Source: Lentzea terrae (GTDB taxonomy: Bacteria > Actinomycetota > Actinomycetes > Mycobacteriales > Pseudonocardiaceae). From it: a stretch of DNA of 64,000 bases. The notes under the pieces are model-generated. The model had not been told where the DNA came from and searched no databases. It worked only from the letters and a program-made list of their open reading frames with translations. Of the stretch, positions 8,708 through 19,352 are shown piece by piece. The position numbers were made by a program, and so were the translations under genes. Positions within the stretch are counted from its first letter, which is position 1. Each line of letters starts with the position of its first letter. The stretch is from the NCBI RefSeq assembly GCF_003265345.1, contig NZ_QFWW01000001.1, positions 201,852 through 265,851 on the forward strand, given 5' to 3'.

Positions 8708-9444
8708 TGGCGCTGCTGAAGACGCTGCAGGAGTACGCGGCACGGGCCCAGCCGGCCGCGCACGTCGAAGAGGTGGGCGGGTGGTGGTTGCGGCACTCCC
8801 CCGACGACGCCTGGTGGGTGAGCGCGGTGCTGCCGCACGACCCCGAGGACCGGGTGGCGCACGCCGAGGAGTTCTGCGCTCGCCGCGGCTCCGGGGTGCG
8901 GTTCCAGATCACGCCGGGCGTGTGCGCGAAAGGTCTCGATGCGCAGCTGGGTGGCCGCGGCTACACGCGGGGCCACGACATGTCGCTGCAGATCGCGTCG
9001 ACCGCCGAGGTGCTGCGGCAGTCGCACGCCGACGCCGGCGAGGTGACCGCCCGGCCGACCGACGCGTGGCTCGCGGCGTGGCAGGCGGTGACCACGCGCG
9101 ACGTCAGCGCCGAACGCGACCTGCTCAGCCGGGTCGAGCACCCGAGCGCCTACGCGTATGCCGAGGTGGACGGCCAGGTGGTGGCCGTGGGACGCGCGGT
9201 GGCCGAGCAGGGGTGGGCCGGGGTGTTCGGGATGGCGACGTTGCCGCACGCACGAGGTCAGGGCGCCGCACGGTCCGTGCTGGCCGCGTTGGCCTCCTGG
9301 GCGGCCGCGCGCGAGGCGAACCACATGTACCTGCAGATGGAGAAGGCGAACAACAAGGCGTTCCGGCTGTACGAACGCACTGGGTTCCGCGAGGTCTGCA
9401 CCTACCACTACCGGATCAAGCCAAGTTTCGGATCTGGGTCGTAA
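8707..9444 (+). CDS. GNAT-family N-acetyltransferase
   Basis: 245 residues starting MALLKTLQEY; the ATG overlaps the stop of the EF-hand gene by one base. The C-terminal third is the GNAT fold: VFGMATLPHARGQGAARSVL contains the acetyl-CoA-binding R-G-Q-G-A signature, followed by NNKAFRLYERTGFREV. The N-terminal 110 residues are a second, GNAT-like half without a clear signature, as in tandem-GNAT proteins. The substrate is unknown. Coupling to an EF-hand gene raises the possibility of calcium-dependent control, but nothing in the sequence proves a link. Confidence 0.88.
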   Translation: MALLKTLQEYAARAQPAAHVEEVGGWWLRHSPDDAWWVSAVLPHDPEDRVAHAEEFCARRGSGVRFQITPGVCAKGLDAQLGGRGYTRGHDMSLQIASTAEVLRQSHADAGEVTARPTDAWLAAWQAVTTRDVSAERDLLSRVEHPSAYAYAEVDGQVVAVGRAVAEQGWAGVFGMATLPHARGQGAARSVLAALASWAAAREANHMYLQMEKANNKAFRLYERTGFREVCTYHYRIKPSFGSGS

Positions 9445-9496
9445 CCAATCAGGAATCGAGAAGCAGCGGCGGTGTCGCGGAGCTAGCTTATGCGCC

Positions 9497-11875
<2,379 letters not shown>

Positions 11876-11891
11876 CGGGGTACGAAGTGTC

Positions 11892-12449
11892 ATGGACATC
11901 TCGGCGTTCCTGGACCGCAAGCTGACCCGCAGGTTCGAGACCTACGACAGCGACCAGGACGGGTACATCGACCGCTCGGACTTCGAACAGGCCGCCGCCC
12001 GCACGACGGCGGCCTTCGGGCTGAGCGACGACGACCTGCGCGCCAAGCACTTCCACGAGCTGCTTCTCGGCCTGTGGGACCACCTCTGGGCCGTGACGGA
12101 CACAAACGACGACGACCGCATCAGCCTCACCGAGTACAAGGCCGCGTTCGCGCAGGGGTTGCTGGAGCGGCCGGAGTCGTTCGACGACGGCTACGTGCCG
12201 TTCCTGGACGCGCTGCTGGCCGTCGCCGACCATGACGGCGACGGCTATCTGGGCGTGGACGAGTACGTGCGGTGGACCGGGGCGTTGCTCAACCTGCCCC
12301 GGTCCGTCGCCCGCACCGTCCACTCGCGACTGGATCACGACGGTGACGGTCTGATCAGCACCGACGACCTGCTGGCCGCGATCAGGGCGTACTACTTCTC
12401 GGAGGACCCGGACGGACCGGGTGCCTGGCTACTCGGCCCGCTCGACTGA
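11892..12449 (+). CDS. Calerythrin-like EF-hand calcium-binding protein, paralogue 2
   Basis: 185 residues, 16 bases after the UvrA-like gene. Loops DSDQDGYIDRSD (19-30), DHDGDGYLGVDE and DHDGDGLISTDD look competent, while DTNDDDRISLTE is less ideal. So this copy keeps the fourth EF-hand that its paralogue at 8153 has lost. The two proteins align end to end without gaps over most of their length, with shared blocks such as LDRKL, PESF, GYxPFLDALLA and YYFSEDP. It is cytoplasmic. The last 21 bases overlap the end of the convergent DUF1062 gene. A duplication followed by change in calcium affinity is the simplest reading. Confidence 0.93.
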   Translation: MDISAFLDRKLTRRFETYDSDQDGYIDRSDFEQAAARTTAAFGLSDDDLRAKHFHELLLGLWDHLWAVTDTNDDDRISLTEYKAAFAQGLLERPESFDDGYVPFLDALLAVADHDGDGYLGVDEYVRWTGALLNLPRSVARTVHSRLDHDGDGLISTDDLLAAIRAYYFSEDPDGPGAWLLGPLD

Positions 12450-12995
12450 GAACACGAAGTCCTGACGTGCCCTGGCGTCCACGGCCATCGGCAGCCGGAT
12501 CCGACCCTCGTCGACCAGGCGTTTCACTGCTGGTCGGCTCAGGCCGAGTCCCTTGGTGAGCAGCTTCTCGACCCGGACCGGCGCCGGGAGCTCGAACCTG
12601 ACGAAGACCTCGAGCGGATCTTTCGCGTCCTCGATGTCGTAGAACGGCAAGTCGGTGTTGAGCTCCCACGTGCCGGTCCAGTCGAGCCGGCGCTGTGCGT
12701 GCACCAGTTCGCGCACGATCGCCGGGTCGTTGTCCTCGAACCGCACCAGCCGCTCGTGGTCGAGCGCCTGGACGTGAACCCGTTCGTGGACGGGGATTTT
12801 CGACGTGCGGTCGCACCGCTCGCAGCCGATCAGCAACCAGACGTCCAGCTGTTTGCCGTTGGCGTTGACGCGGATCTTGCCGGTCGCGTGGTGCCGGGTG
12901 TGCCTGCAGTCGACGCAGGGCTTGACGACGGCGGGCAGGCCGAGTTCGCGGACGACCCAGAGCGACTTGTTTTCGGCATGGCAAATAGAACTCAT
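12429..12995 (-). CDS. DUF1062 protein with a four-cysteine zinc site
   Basis: 188 residues. The N-terminal part has CVDC (27-30) and CERC (58-61), a probable zinc ribbon, and HHATGKIRVNANGKQLDVWL between them, matching DUF1062. The C-terminal part ends with an S4-like RNA-binding patch (LLTKGLGLSRPAVKRLVDEGRI), which fits the family's suspected link to RNA. The start at 12995 (MSSICHAENK) puts the domain at its usual position. The end overlaps the convergent EF-hand gene. Upstream lies a pair of mutually exclusive hairpins described separately, which may control this gene. Biochemical function is unknown. Confidence 0.85.
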   Translation of the reverse strand: MSSICHAENKSLWVVRELGLPAVVKPCVDCRHTRHHATGKIRVNANGKQLDVWLLIGCERCDRTSKIPVHERVHVQALDHERLVRFEDNDPAIVRELVHAQRRLDWTGTWELNTDLPFYDIEDAKDPLEVFVRFELPAPVRVEKLLTKGLGLSRPAVKRLVDEGRIRLPMAVDARARQDFVFSVERAE

Positions 12996-13026
12996 GTGAT
13001 TCGGTGATTCCCCAGGAGTCAGAGGC

Positions 13027-13063
13027 GTGCGGAAAAACCCGCACCGTCCACACGGGTGCGGGT
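13027..13063 (-). promoter_or_regulatory. Attenuator-like pair of alternative hairpins before the DUF1062 gene
   Basis: On the plus strand, GTGCGG (13027-13032), CCCGCACC (13038-13045) and GGTGCGGG (13055-13062) share complementarity. The middle segment can pair with either neighbour but not both. Read on the minus strand, toward the DUF1062 gene, the 8-bp stem is followed directly by TTTTT, as in an intrinsic terminator, and that T run is the loop of the alternative stem. This is the geometry of a terminator/anti-terminator. It lies 32-68 bases upstream of the start codon. No ligand-binding domain or leader peptide is evident. Confidence 0.5.
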
Positions 13064-13265
13064 CAGCTGCTCACTGGGTCAGGACCACATGGCCGTGACA
13101 ATGGCCAACCGAGGGGTTCACCCGCAACGCAATTTCGAGCACATCGGCTCACGGTTCGCGACAGGTGGCTGGGAAACCCAGCCGGTCGACGGATGGACGC
13201 GCCGCGAGCGCACCGGTCAGGGTGATCACTCCAGACCTGGAGAGCACGGGAGATCCGGCTTGACG

Positions 13266-14762
13266 ATGCTGCCCACCATCCAGCAGGTCCTCGACCTGGA
13301 TGGCGTACGACGAGGCGAACCCGCGGTTCTCGCCGGCCTGCGCAATCTCGATCGGACCGTGCGGTGGGTGCACGTGGCCGGCGAACCGCGGTGCGGGGAA
13401 CTCCTTCTCGTCACGGACAGCGCTGTGCCGCCGGACGGTGTGCAGTGGCTCGAACGCGTGGCCGCGACCGGCGTCGCGGGCGTCGTGGTCCAGACCGCCG
13501 GCGTGGTGCCGGACGAGCTGGTGCACGCGGCACAGCGGCTGGCACTGCCGCTGGTGCGGTTGGGGACCGACACCGGGCTGTCCCAGGTGACCGAGGCCGT
13601 CCTGGCGCTCGTGGCGGCGAGCCAGGTCACCGAGTCGCGCCAGTGCGAGGAGATCCACCGGCGGTTCACCGAGCTCACGAGGTCAGGGGCCGGTGCGTCG
13701 ACCGTGGTCTCCCATGCGGCGGCCATGGCCAAGTGCCCGGTAGTGCTGGAGAACACCGCACATCAGGTCATCGCGTTCTCGCCGGCGGACGCGGATCTGG
13801 ACGTCCTCGACGGCTGGGAGGCGTCGTCCCGGCAGATCGTCGTGAGTGGACAGACCGGTTACGACAAGGCGGGATGGCTCGTCACCCGCGTCGGCGCCGG
13901 AACGGCTGAATGGGGCCGGTTGCTGATCAGGTGCCCCGAACCGGCCACGGCCCAGGTGGTCCTCGCCGAGCGGGCAGCCGACGTGATCGCTCTGGCCCTG
14001 TTGGCGCACAAGGACGAAGATCCGCGGTTGCAGGCCCAGCACGCTCTGTTGACGGGCTTGGTGACCGGCGACATCCTGTCCGCGGCGTTCGCCGTCCGCG
14101 CCCGTGCGCTCGGAGTACCGCTGGATCAGTCGGTCGTGGTGGCCGTGGTCGTCCGCGGCCGATCTCCGCACGACCTGGCGACCAGGTTCGGCGACCTCCT
14201 CCAGGATCTGGTCTGCCTGCGCGCGGCCTTCGACGACGGCTCGCTGGGCATCCTGCTCGCCCTTCGACCGGACGACGACGTGCACGGGAGTCTGGTGCGG
14301 CTGGCGGAGGCCGTGCGGCGACGTGCGCCTGTGATCGTCGCGACGAGCGAGCCGGTGGCATCGGCGCAGGAGGCGCGCAAGGCGCTGTTGGAGGCGCAAC
14401 AGGTGGCCGCGGCCGCGATTGGTGGCCGCTGGGACGTGCCGTACGTGAAACTACGTGATCTCGGGCTGCACGGGTTGATGCACCAGCTCCGCGACGACCC
14501 GCGGGTGCAGGCCCACGTCGAGCGGGAGCTCGGCCCACTGCTCAAGCCGGGGCACACCGACCTGATCGCCACCCTGAGGTCCTATGTGGACAGCGGTGGC
14601 AACAAGACCGACGCGGCCACGGCCACGAACCTGTCCAGACAGGCGCTGTACGACCGGCTGAAGCGAGTGAGCCAGCTGCTCGACGCGGACCTCGACTCGC
14701 CTCGAGTGCGGGCATCGCTGCACGCCGCGCTCTCCGCCCACGACGCGATCGGACATGGTTGA
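13266..14762 (+). CDS. PucR-family transcriptional regulator
   Basis: 498 residues from the ATG at 13266 (MLPTIQQVLDLDGV), the usual beginning of a PucR-like N-terminal domain. A TTG six bases earlier has a better-placed GGGAG and is an alternative. Residues 1-120 are the PucR sensor domain, the middle is a GGDEF-like CdaR segment, and the C-terminus carries the PucR-type helix-turn-helix (YVDSGGNKTDAATATNLSRQ, then ALYDRLKRVSQLL). Family members activate purine, amino-acid or polyamine catabolism. The SET/Pls operon starts 128 bases downstream on the same strand and is a plausible target. That is inference. Confidence 0.9.
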   Translation: MLPTIQQVLDLDGVRRGEPAVLAGLRNLDRTVRWVHVAGEPRCGELLLVTDSAVPPDGVQWLERVAATGVAGVVVQTAGVVPDELVHAAQRLALPLVRLGTDTGLSQVTEAVLALVAASQVTESRQCEEIHRRFTELTRSGAGASTVVSHAAAMAKCPVVLENTAHQVIAFSPADADLDVLDGWEASSRQIVVSGQTGYDKAGWLVTRVGAGTAEWGRLLIRCPEPATAQVVLAERAADVIALALLAHKDEDPRLQAQHALLTGLVTGDILSAAFAVRARALGVPLDQSVVVAVVVRGRSPHDLATRFGDLLQDLVCLRAAFDDGSLGILLALRPDDDVHGSLVRLAEAVRRRAPVIVATSEPVASAQEARKALLEAQQVAAAAIGGRWDVPYVKLRDLGLHGLMHQLRDDPRVQAHVERELGPLLKPGHTDLIATLRSYVDSGGNKTDAATATNLSRQALYDRLKRVSQLLDADLDSPRVRASLHAALSAHDAIGHG

Positions 14763-14890
14763 CACAATGTCCAGCCGGAAATGGAATTCCACAGGATTGT
14801 CAATCACTTCGCCAGGATGAACCTTTTCAAAGCCTACTCCGTACTACCCAGAAAGAGCCCAGTCAGAAATTGGCGATCCGGGGAGTTCAC

Positions 14891-15376
14891 GTGATTGTAG
14901 AAGAGCGCGTCGGTGTGAGTGCGATGGCCGTCGTCCGAGCCGACGGCGAGTACCGCCTGGTGGCCAATCGCCGCATCTCGAAGGGAGAGCTGCTGTTCAC
15001 GATCGAAGGCGAGCTGACGACCGCACCGACTCGGTACACGGTGCAGGTCGGCCGCGACACACATGTCGACGTACCCGCCGAATATGACTTCGAAGAAATT
15101 CTCGATCGATTCTACTGGCGCTTCATGAATCACAGCTGCGACCCGACGGTTTTCGTCCGCGGGCGCGCGGTGATCAGTCTGAAACCGGTCGACTTCGGAC
15201 AGGACATCACGTTCAACTACAACACCACCGAATTCGACATGGCAGAGCCCTTCTCCTGCCGATGCGGCAACGACAGGTGCACCGGCAGCGTCCGGGGCTA
15301 CCGGCACGTGTCCGCTGAGGAACGCCGGCGGCTGCGCCCCTGGCTGGCCTCCCACCTGGCCGCGGGGTCGCGGTGA
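14891..15376 (+). CDS. SET-domain protein (putative lysine/amine N-methyltransferase)
   Basis: 161 residues from the GTG at 14891, which has GGGGAG five bases before it; open frame further upstream lacks a ribosome site. The SET signatures are present: NHSCDP (residues 80-85, the NHS that binds AdoMet), then GQDITFNYN (the GEELxxDY equivalent), then a post-SET zinc cluster CRCGNDRC. SET enzymes transfer methyl groups to lysine or other amines. The stop overlaps the GTG start of the Pls-type synthetase (GTGA), so the two are translationally coupled. The gene is less G+C-rich than its neighbours (29 of 60 bases at 15061-15120 by my count), a hint of transfer. Acting on the synthetase product or on its carrier is inference. 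Confidence 0.85.
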   Translation: MIVEERVGVSAMAVVRADGEYRLVANRRISKGELLFTIEGELTTAPTRYTVQVGRDTHVDVPAEYDFEEILDRFYWRFMNHSCDPTVFVRGRAVISLKPVDFGQDITFNYNTTEFDMAEPFSCRCGNDRCTGSVRGYRHVSAEERRRLRPWLASHLAAGSR

Positions 15377-18300
15377 CCGCTACCGTCCGGACCTCGACGG
15401 TCTCACTCGTCGACTTCTTCGACAGTGCCGCCCAGCAATGGCCGGATGCCATCGCTGTGGACGTGCCTCCCGCCGTTGACCGTCCGCGCCGCAGCCGGAT
15501 CACGTACGCGGAGTTGCGGAACAAGTCCAGCGCGGTCGCAGAGGTCTTCGATCGGATGGTCGGCCACGGGCACGTCATTTCGATCATGCTGCCCCGCACG
15601 TCCGTCGCCCTCTACGTGTCGCAGCTCGCGGTCTTGAGGTCCAGGTCGGCGCACGTGTGTCTCGACCCCGCGTTCCCGGACGACCAGGTCCAGTTCATCC
15701 TGGCCGACTCCGGAGCGCAGGTGCTGGTCACCAACGCCGAGGGCGCCGAGCGGGCGCGGCGGATCGGCTTCCGCGGAGCCGTGATCAGGACCGACGGCCC
15801 GATCCCGCGGGTGCCCGTCGTCGACGCCCCGCGCGCGCCCGACGGCCTGGCTTACCTGATCTACACCTCCGGCACCACCGGCCGGCCCAAGGGTGTGATG
15901 GTCGGGCACGCCGGCATCGTCAACCTGATCAGCTCGGACCTGATGGAGTTCGGTCTCGGTCCCGGAGACCGGGTGGCTCAGGGCTCGTCGGCCGCGTACG
16001 ACTCCTCGGTCGAGGAGGTGTGGATGGCCTTGGCGTCCGGCGCGACCGTGGTGGTGATGGATGACGAGACGGTCCGGCTCGGCCCGGACGTGGTGCCGTG
16101 GCTGCGCGACGAGCGGGTCACCGTGTTCTGTCCCCCGCCGACTCTGTTGCGGGCGGCCGCCTGCCCTGATCCGCAGACGGCGCTGCCTGATCTGCGGCTG
16201 CTGTACGTCGGCGGGGAGGCGTTGCCCGACGACGTCGCCGAACTGTGGTCGCGTGGACGGCGGATGGTCAACGGCTACGGCCCGACCGAGTGCACAGTCA
16301 CCTGTTTGCGCCAGGACATCGTTGCGGGGCAACCGATCGCCATCGGCCATCCGGTACCAGGGGCGCGGGCGTGGGTGCTCGACGAGCAGCTCAGACCGGT
16401 CCCTCCGGGGCAGCAGGGCGAGCTGTGCATGTCCGGCATCGGCCTGGCGATCGGCTATCTCAACCTGCCGGAGCTGACCGCAGAGAAGTTCCCCGACCAT
16501 CCGCTGGTGGGCCGGATCTACCGCACCGGTGACCTCGTGCACGCCGAGCCGGACGGGACGCTGTTCTACCACGGCCGGATCGACTCCCAGGTCAAGGTCC
16601 GCGGGTACCGGATCGAACTGGAGGCCGTCGAGACGGTCCTGGCCCGCTGTGACGGCGTGCGGGAGGCGGCATGCCGTGTCCAGGGTGAAGGTGCGTCACA
16701 GGCGATCGCGGCGCATCTCGTCGTCGTGGATCCGACGCGCCCGCCTCATGTGGAAAGTCTGCGAAGCAGGCTGCGGTCGGAACTTCCGTCCTACATGGTG
16801 CCGGCGCTGTTCGGTCTGATCGACGACCTGCCGCGCAGCGCGGGCGGCAAACTGCGCCGTGCCGACCTGCCGGTGCTCACGATGCCGGAGCGCCGCCGCC
16901 GTGGCCGCGGTGGCGGGAACGGGACGAATCCCGTCGAGAAGGCGATCGCCCTCGCGATGGGTGAGGTGTTCGACCTGGCTGACGGCGTCTCGCCGCAGGA
17001 CGACTTCTTCGACGACCTCGGTGGCACGTCGCTGCAGGCGGCGATTCTCATCTCCAAGCTCCGGGCCGACCCCGCCACCGCGGCCATCACGGTGCGGGAC
17101 GTCTACGAGGCGCGCACCGTCAGCGCGCTGGCACGGCGCGTCAACCCGCAAGGGCAGGCAGCACAGGAGCCGGCGCCCGAGCCCGTGGTGGCGTCCGCCC
17201 GTGACGCGGCCGCGGTGACCGCCGAACAGTCGTGGTGGCTGTTGCTGGAACTCGTTCTCCTCGCGCCCCTGGCCTACCTGGTCACCTTCGAGTTCCTGCC
17301 GTGGCTGGCGCGCCTGATCGGCCTGCTGCCGCTCGTGCTGGTCGTGCCGATCCTGCTCGCCCCGCTGAGCCTCGCCTGGACGCCGATCTCCGTGGTGATC
17401 GCCGTTCAGGTGAAGAAGATCCTGATCGGCCGCTACCAGCCCGTGCGCGCGCCGGCATGGGGTGATCTGCGCGTCCGCATGTGGATCGTGCAGCACGTCG
17501 TGCGCATCATCCCGTGGCGAAGCATTGCCGGGACGGAGTTCCAATGCATGGCGCTGCGCGCCCTCGGTGCCAGGATCGGCCAGCGCGTGCACATCCACCG
17601 CGGCGTCAACCTGACCCAGGGCGGATGGGATCTGCTGGACATCGGCGACGACGTGACGCTGAGCCAGGACGCGCACCTCGGCCTCGTCCAGTTCGAGCAC
17701 GGACAGATCGTCGTCGGTCCGGTCCGGATCGGGGACGGAGCCACGCTGGACACCCGCGCGAGCATGGGTCCGGGTTCCCGGATGGGGCGCGACTCCTGGC
17801 TCGCCGCGCTGTCGTCACTGCCGTCCGGAAAGTCCCTTCCGGACGGTGAGATGTGGGACGGCGTGCCCGCCCGGCCGGTGGGTCCGGCGCCGCGGCCACC
17901 GCTCCCCGCACAGGAGGGCAGCCTCTTCTCCCCCGTTCTGCACGGTGTCGCGATGATGCTGTCCAGGACACTGCTCGTCTGGGTGCTGTCCCTCCCGGCC
18001 ACCGCGGTGGCGATCGGCGTGATCCTCCACTACGGGCTCACGTTCGACTCGCTGCTCGTCGTGCTCACGAACCCGTTGTCCTACCTGAACTTCTTCGGTG
18101 TGGTCGCGGCACTGACCTGCCTGACCCTGATGCTCACGATCGCGCTGGAAGCCCTGGTGGCGCGGGCGTTGGGCCGGGTGACGGAGAAGGTCATCAGCCG
18201 CTGGAGTCCCGCGTACATCCGGATCTGGCTGAAAACCGGGCTGGTCGACTCCGCCAACAAGTGGCTGTCCGGCGGCCTGTACTGGCCGACCTGGCTGCGC

Positions 18301-19335
18301 TGGGCCGGTATGAAGGTGGGCCGCGGCTGCGAGATCAGCACGATCATCGACGTGGTCCCCGAGCTGGTCCACATCGGACCCGGCACGTTCTTCGCCGACG
18401 GCATCTACCTCGGCGGCCCGCGAGTCCACCAGGGAGCGGTCACGCTGGCGGAGGTCCACATCAGCGAGCGAACCTTCGTGGGCAACCACGCGGTCATCGC
18501 CGGCGGGCAAAGACTGCCGGCCGACATCCTGATCGGGATCAGCACCGTGGCCGACGACAAGACCGTGCGACCGGGCAGCTCGTGGTTCGGGCATCCTGCG
18601 TTCGAGCTGCCACAACGGGAGATCGTCCAGGTCGACCGAGCGCTCACCCACGAGCCCTCGCTGATCCGGCGGATCAACCGGCTGTTCTGGGAATGGCTGC
18701 GGTTCACCCTGCCCATCGCCCCGCTGGCCGTCCTGACCGTGTGGTTCTGGGGTGTCGCGTTCGCAGCGAGAACCTTGCCGTTCACGGTTTTCCTGACCGT
18801 TGGCGTCGCGGCGGTGACGCTGGGCGTCGCGTTGCTGCCGTGCCTGATCGTGCTGGCGATGAAGTGGCTGCTGCTGGGCAAGGTTCGACCTGGCGTCCAT
18901 CCGTTGTGGTCGTGCTGGTGCAGCCGGTGGGACTTCCTGTACGTCGCCTGGGGTGTCATCGCCAGTGGCACTCTCGCCGCCCTCGAAGGCACCCTGCTGC
19001 TGGCGGTCTACCTGCGCCGGATGGGCATGAAGATCGGCAAGCGCGTCGTGCTCGGCGACGGGTTCGCTCAGGTCGTCGACCCGGACATGCTCCAGTTCGA
19101 CGACGGTGCCACCGTCAACGCCATGTTCCAGGCACACACCTTCGAAGACCGCGTCCTGAAGATCGACCGAGTCGTGGTGGGAGCGAACTCCACCTTGGCG
19201 CACGGCACTGTTCCGTTGTACGGCGCGGACATCGGTGAGGGTGCGTACGCCGCGACCCACAGCGTGGTGATGAAACACGAACACCTGCTGCCGCACACGC
19301 GTTACGAAGGTGCACCGACTCGAGCGCAGGCATGA
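15373..19335 (+). CDS. Pls/PosA-family poly-amino-acid synthetase (epsilon-poly-lysine synthetase-like NRPS)
   Basis: 1320 residues, almost exactly the length of Streptomyces epsilon-poly-L-lysine synthetase. Order: adenylation domain (about 10-500) with LIYTSGTTGRPKGV, NGYGPTE, YRTGDL, VKVRGYRIELE and the Lys of PRSAGGKLRR; carrier domain with the phosphopantetheine Ser553 in DDLGGTSLQAAIL; then a membrane region with six or more segments and three interspersed left-handed-helix (hexapeptide) blocks such as VHIGPGTFFADG and VVGANSTLAHGTV. No condensation or thioesterase domain is present, as in Pls, where the C-terminal tandem domains join monomers. It would make a homopolymer of a basic amino acid, growing at the membrane. 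It is coupled to the SET gene and faces the amino-acid dehydrogenase tail to tail. Confidence 0.92.
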   Translation: MTATVRTSTVSLVDFFDSAAQQWPDAIAVDVPPAVDRPRRSRITYAELRNKSSAVAEVFDRMVGHGHVISIMLPRTSVALYVSQLAVLRSRSAHVCLDPAFPDDQVQFILADSGAQVLVTNAEGAERARRIGFRGAVIRTDGPIPRVPVVDAPRAPDGLAYLIYTSGTTGRPKGVMVGHAGIVNLISSDLMEFGLGPGDRVAQGSSAAYDSSVEEVWMALASGATVVVMDDETVRLGPDVVPWLRDERVTVFCPPPTLLRAAACPDPQTALPDLRLLYVGGEALPDDVAELWSRGRRMVNGYGPTECTVTCLRQDIVAGQPIAIGHPVPGARAWVLDEQLRPVPPGQQGELCMSGIGLAIGYLNLPELTAEKFPDHPLVGRIYRTGDLVHAEPDGTLFYHGRIDSQVKVRGYRIELEAVETVLARCDGVREAACRVQGEGASQAIAAHLVVVDPTRPPHVESLRSRLRSELPSYMVPALFGLIDDLPRSAGGKLRRADLPVLTMPERRRRGRGGGNGTNPVEKAIALAMGEVFDLADGVSPQDDFFDDLGGTSLQAAILISKLRADPATAAITVRDVYEARTVSALARRVNPQGQAAQEPAPEPVVASARDAAAVTAEQSWWLLLELVLLAPLAYLVTFEFLPWLARLIGLLPLVLVVPILLAPLSLAWTPISVVIAVQVKKILIGRYQPVRAPAWGDLRVRMWIVQHVVRIIPWRSIAGTEFQCMALRALGARIGQRVHIHRGVNLTQGGWDLLDIGDDVTLSQDAHLGLVQFEHGQIVVGPVRIGDGATLDTRASMGPGSRMGRDSWLAALSSLPSGKSLPDGEMWDGVPARPVGPAPRPPLPAQEGSLFSPVLHGVAMMLSRTLLVWVLSLPATAVAIGVILHYGLTFDSLLVVLTNPLSYLNFFGVVAALTCLTLMLTIALEALVARALGRVTEKVISRWSPAYIRIWLKTGLVDSANKWLSGGLYWPTWLRWAGMKVGRGCEISTIIDVVPELVHIGPGTFFADGIYLGGPRVHQGAVTLAEVHISERTFVGNHAVIAGGQRLPADILIGISTVADDKTVRPGSSWFGHPAFELPQREIVQVDRALTHEPSLIRRINRLFWEWLRFTLPIAPLAVLTVWFWGVAFAARTLPFTVFLTVGVAAVTLGVALLPCLIVLAMKWLLLGKVRPGVHPLWSCWCSRWDFLYVAWGVIASGTLAALEGTLLLAVYLRRMGMKIGKRVVLGDGFAQVVDPDMLQFDDGATVNAMFQAHTFEDRVLKIDRVVVGANSTLAHGTVPLYGADIGEGAYAATHSVVMKHEHLLPHTRYEGAPTRAQA

Positions 19336-19352
19336 CCGCCCCGGTGCGGTCA
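19333..19352. terminator. Hairpin spanning both stop codons between Pls-type gene and dehydrogenase gene
   Basis: TGACCGC (19333-19339) and GCGGTCA (19346-19352) form a perfect 7-bp stem with a 6-base loop. The first three bases are the stop of the plus-strand synthetase, and the last three are the stop of the minus-strand dehydrogenase. The symmetrical position suits a bidirectional end point for convergent transcripts, although no T-run follows on either strand, so efficiency as an intrinsic terminator is doubtful. Confidence 0.45.

Noticed and set aside
13056..13265. A 70-residue N-terminal extension of the PucR regulator
   Set aside because: Sequence there has no domain features, covers the hairpin region, and the normal PucR start is at 13266.
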